64,000 nt of DNA from Amylolactobacillus amylophilus DSM 20533 = JCM 1125 (GTDB taxonomy: Bacteria > Bacillota > Bacilli > Lactobacillales > Lactobacillaceae): assembly GCF_001936335.1 (NCBI RefSeq), contig NZ_CP018888.1:1116001-1180000 (forward strand), in the 5' to 3' direction. The position numbers were made by a program, and so were the translations under genes. Positions 62,461 through 64,000 of this stretch are shown in pieces. Below the pieces are notes generated by a model, which was not told where the DNA came from, did no database searches, and worked only from the letters and a program-made list of their open reading frames with translations. The stretch's first letter is position 1, and every line of letters begins with the position of its first letter.

Positions 62461-64000
62461 ATGAGTGCAGATGCATTAATCAAAAATCTGAATGAACAAC
62501 AAAGTCTGGCCGTCAGGACAACGGAGGGACCACTCCTTGTGATGGCTGGCGCTGGTAGTGGTAAGACCAGTGTTTTGACTAGAAGAATTGCCTACCTGGT
62601 TGAAGAAAAGAGTGTGTTGCCGTGGAATATCTTGGCAATCACCTTTACGAATAAGGCTGCAAAGGAAATGCGCGACAGAATTGAGCAGCAGCTTGGGGCG
62701 CAGGCAAACGACATCTGGATTTCAACCTTCCATGCTCTTTGTGTGCGGATTCTCCGTCGTGAGGCAGAGAAAATTAATTATACGAGTTCATTCTCGATTG
62801 CTGATCCCGCGGAGCAGTTAACGTTGGTCAAGCAAATTCTGAAGCGCTTGAATTATGATCCTAAGATTTATGACCCGAAAAATATTCTGCACCAAATTAG
62901 TAACGCGAAGAACGATTTGGTTGACCCAGACGGCTATCAGAAACTCGTCGCTACCCCTTTTGAACGCGTTGTTGGTGAGGTCTATCACGAATATCAGGCA
63001 GCGCTCCAACGCGACCAGTCAATGGACTTTGATGATTTAATAATGCAGACCATTATCTTGTTCAAGTTAGATCCACCAACGCTCCACTTCTACCAGAATA
63101 AGTTCCGCTACATCAGTGTGGATGAGTACCAAGATACTAATGAGGCTCAGTATCAGCTTGTGAAGATGTTGGCTGCCCAATATCGCAATCTTTGTGTCGT
63201 GGGTGATGCTGACCAAAGTATCTATGGTTGGCGTGGTGCGAACATGGAGAATATCCTGAACTTCGAGCAGGATTATCCAGATGCCCAGACGATTATGTTG
63301 GAGCAGAATTACCGGAGCACATCGCATATTTTAAATGCCGCTAACTCGGTCATCAAAAATAATGTCAACAGAAAGCCAAAGGATCTGTGGACGGACCAGG
63401 GTGAGGGAGCAAAGATCACTTATTATCGGGCTCAAAGCGAGAGCGATGAGGCACACTTCGTTGACAGTAAGATTGTTGAGGCCATCGAGGCGGGCAAGCG
63501 AGAATACAAGGATTTTGCCGTGCTCTACCGGACTAATGCTCAATCGCGTTCGGTCGAAGAGGGTCTGTTAAAGGCGAATATCCCTTATAAAATTGTGGGT
63601 GGCCACAAGTTCTATGATCGAAAAGAAATCAAGGACGTACTGGCGTACCTGAAATTGATTGCGAACCCGGCCGACTCGATGAGTTTAAATAGGATTATCA
63701 ACGTCCCTAAACGGGGTATTGGTCCAGGCACGATGGAGAAGCTAATAACGTTTAGCGACGCAAATGAATGGTCGTTGTTTGAAGGGATGCGAAATCTCGT
63801 ATTATCGCCGATCAAGGGCCGTGTGGCGCAGACGATGATGGATTTGGCCACAATTCTCACCGATGCCAAAGAATACAGCACTAGCCACTCGGTGACTAGC
63901 ACCACGAACAAGATTCTTGAGGACACCGGTTACGTAGCGGCACTGAAAGCGGCCCATACATTAGAGGCGGACACACGAATCGAGAATATCGATGAATTCT
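62461..64000 (+). CDS. pcrA: ATP-dependent DNA helicase PcrA/UvrD, 5' part (runs off window)
   Basis: The reading frame is open from ATG 62461 to the end (about 513 codons of a normal about 750). UvrD-family motifs are visible in order: NLNEQQSLAV (Q motif), AGAGSGKT (Walker A), ITFTNKAAKEM, STFHALCVRILR, VDEYQDTNEAQ (Walker B/DExx), VVGDADQSIYGWRGAN, and LEQNYRSTSHI. It unwinds DNA in repair and rolling-circle replication. An AAGG site is upstream of the ATG. The usual ligA neighbour lies outside the window. Confidence 0.95.
   Translation, partial: MSADALIKNLNEQQSLAVRTTEGPLLVMAGAGSGKTSVLTRRIAYLVEEKSVLPWNILAITFTNKAAKEMRDRIEQQLGAQANDIWISTFHALCVRILRREAEKINYTSSFSIADPAEQLTLVKQILKRLNYDPKIYDPKNILHQISNAKNDLVDPDGYQKLVATPFERVVGEVYHEYQAALQRDQSMDFDDLIMQTIILFKLDPPTLHFYQNKFRYISVDEYQDTNEAQYQLVKMLAAQYRNLCVVGDADQSIYGWRGANMENILNFEQDYPDAQTIMLEQNYRSTSHILNAANSVIKNNVNRKPKDLWTDQGEGAKITYYRAQSESDEAHFVDSKIVEAIEAGKREYKDFAVLYRTNAQSRSVEEGLLKANIPYKIVGGHKFYDRKEIKDVLAYLKLIANPADSMSLNRIINVPKRGIGPGTMEKLITFSDANEWSLFEGMRNLVLSPIKGRVAQTMMDLATILTDAKEYSTSHSVTSTTNKILEDTGYVAALKAAHTLEADTRIENIDEF

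Overview
The window is a stretch of a low-to-moderate GC Firmicutes chromosome, almost certainly a lactic acid bacterium of the Lactobacillaceae. The evidence is the Lactobacillales-like 16S/23S/5S operon with tRNA-Ile and tRNA-Ala in the spacer, T-box leaders for asparagine and serine, the DtpT-type peptide transporter, a class II GalT, SstT, CsbD, a NAD-salvage pair (pncB-nadE), an xpt-pbuX pair and a TagD/TagA wall-polymer cluster. I cannot place the genus from sequence alone. No phage, transposase, CRISPR array or plasmid gene is seen; this is ordinary chromosome with several decaying genes.

Layout. 0-10 kb: 3'-truncated asnA with its Asn T-box, alanine dehydrogenase behind a striking palindrome, a frameshifted hypothetical gene, cyclophilin, a tiny cytochrome-b5-like protein, an SGNH lipoprotein, an old-yellow-enzyme, a 39-residue small protein with a textbook promoter, an aldehyde dehydrogenase and the Ser/Thr symporter SstT. 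10-18 kb: HAD phosphatase, a DUF368 polyprenyl-phosphate transporter candidate, an ABC-2 exporter, an unusual P-type cation ATPase and an esterase. 18-28 kb: an esterase pseudogene, GNATs, a hydroxyacid dehydrogenase, a cystine-like ABC uptake operon, GlpF, a TVP38/DedA-type membrane protein, an Mga-like regulator, and T-box-controlled serS. 28-34 kb: complete rRNA operon with tandem promoters and tRNA-Ile, -Ala and -Asn. 34-41 kb: remnant of an ABC permease, galE-galT, tRNA-Thr, dtpT with a terminator hairpin embedded in the next gene, tRNA-Tyr and -Gln, an asparaginase remnant, and a GntR regulator. 41-49.5 kb: divergent tagD and a six-gene wall-polysaccharide operon. 49.6-64 kb: pncB-nadE, a riboswitch-controlled P-type ATPase, SprT-like protein, tRNA-Leu, a secreted glycerophosphodiesterase with six C-terminal repeats, an ECF S-component, a lipoprotein, cold shock protein, glucosaminidase, xpt-pbuX, and the start of pcrA.

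How the genes work together. A surface theme recurs. TagD makes CDP-glycerol. The 42-49.5 kb operon combines teichoic-acid-type enzymes (TagA, a CDP-glycerol transferase) with a Wzx-type flippase and three further glycosyltransferases, one fused to a large membrane domain. DUF368 and TVP38/DedA proteins may recycle the lipid carrier. GlpF, the repeat-bearing glycerophosphodiesterase, the SGNH lipoprotein and the glucosaminidase act on or near the wall. A second theme is RNA-level control: two T-boxes with readable specifier codons (AAC, UCC), a yybP-ykoY-type (Mn2+) riboswitch with a mutually exclusive 12-bp terminator, a cold-shock leader, and an intragenic terminator at the 5' end of a metallophosphoesterase gene. 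There are three clear broken genes (frameshift at 2.28 kb, nonsense codon at 18.59 kb, fragment at 40.4 kb) and one probable 5'-truncated permease at 34.0 kb.
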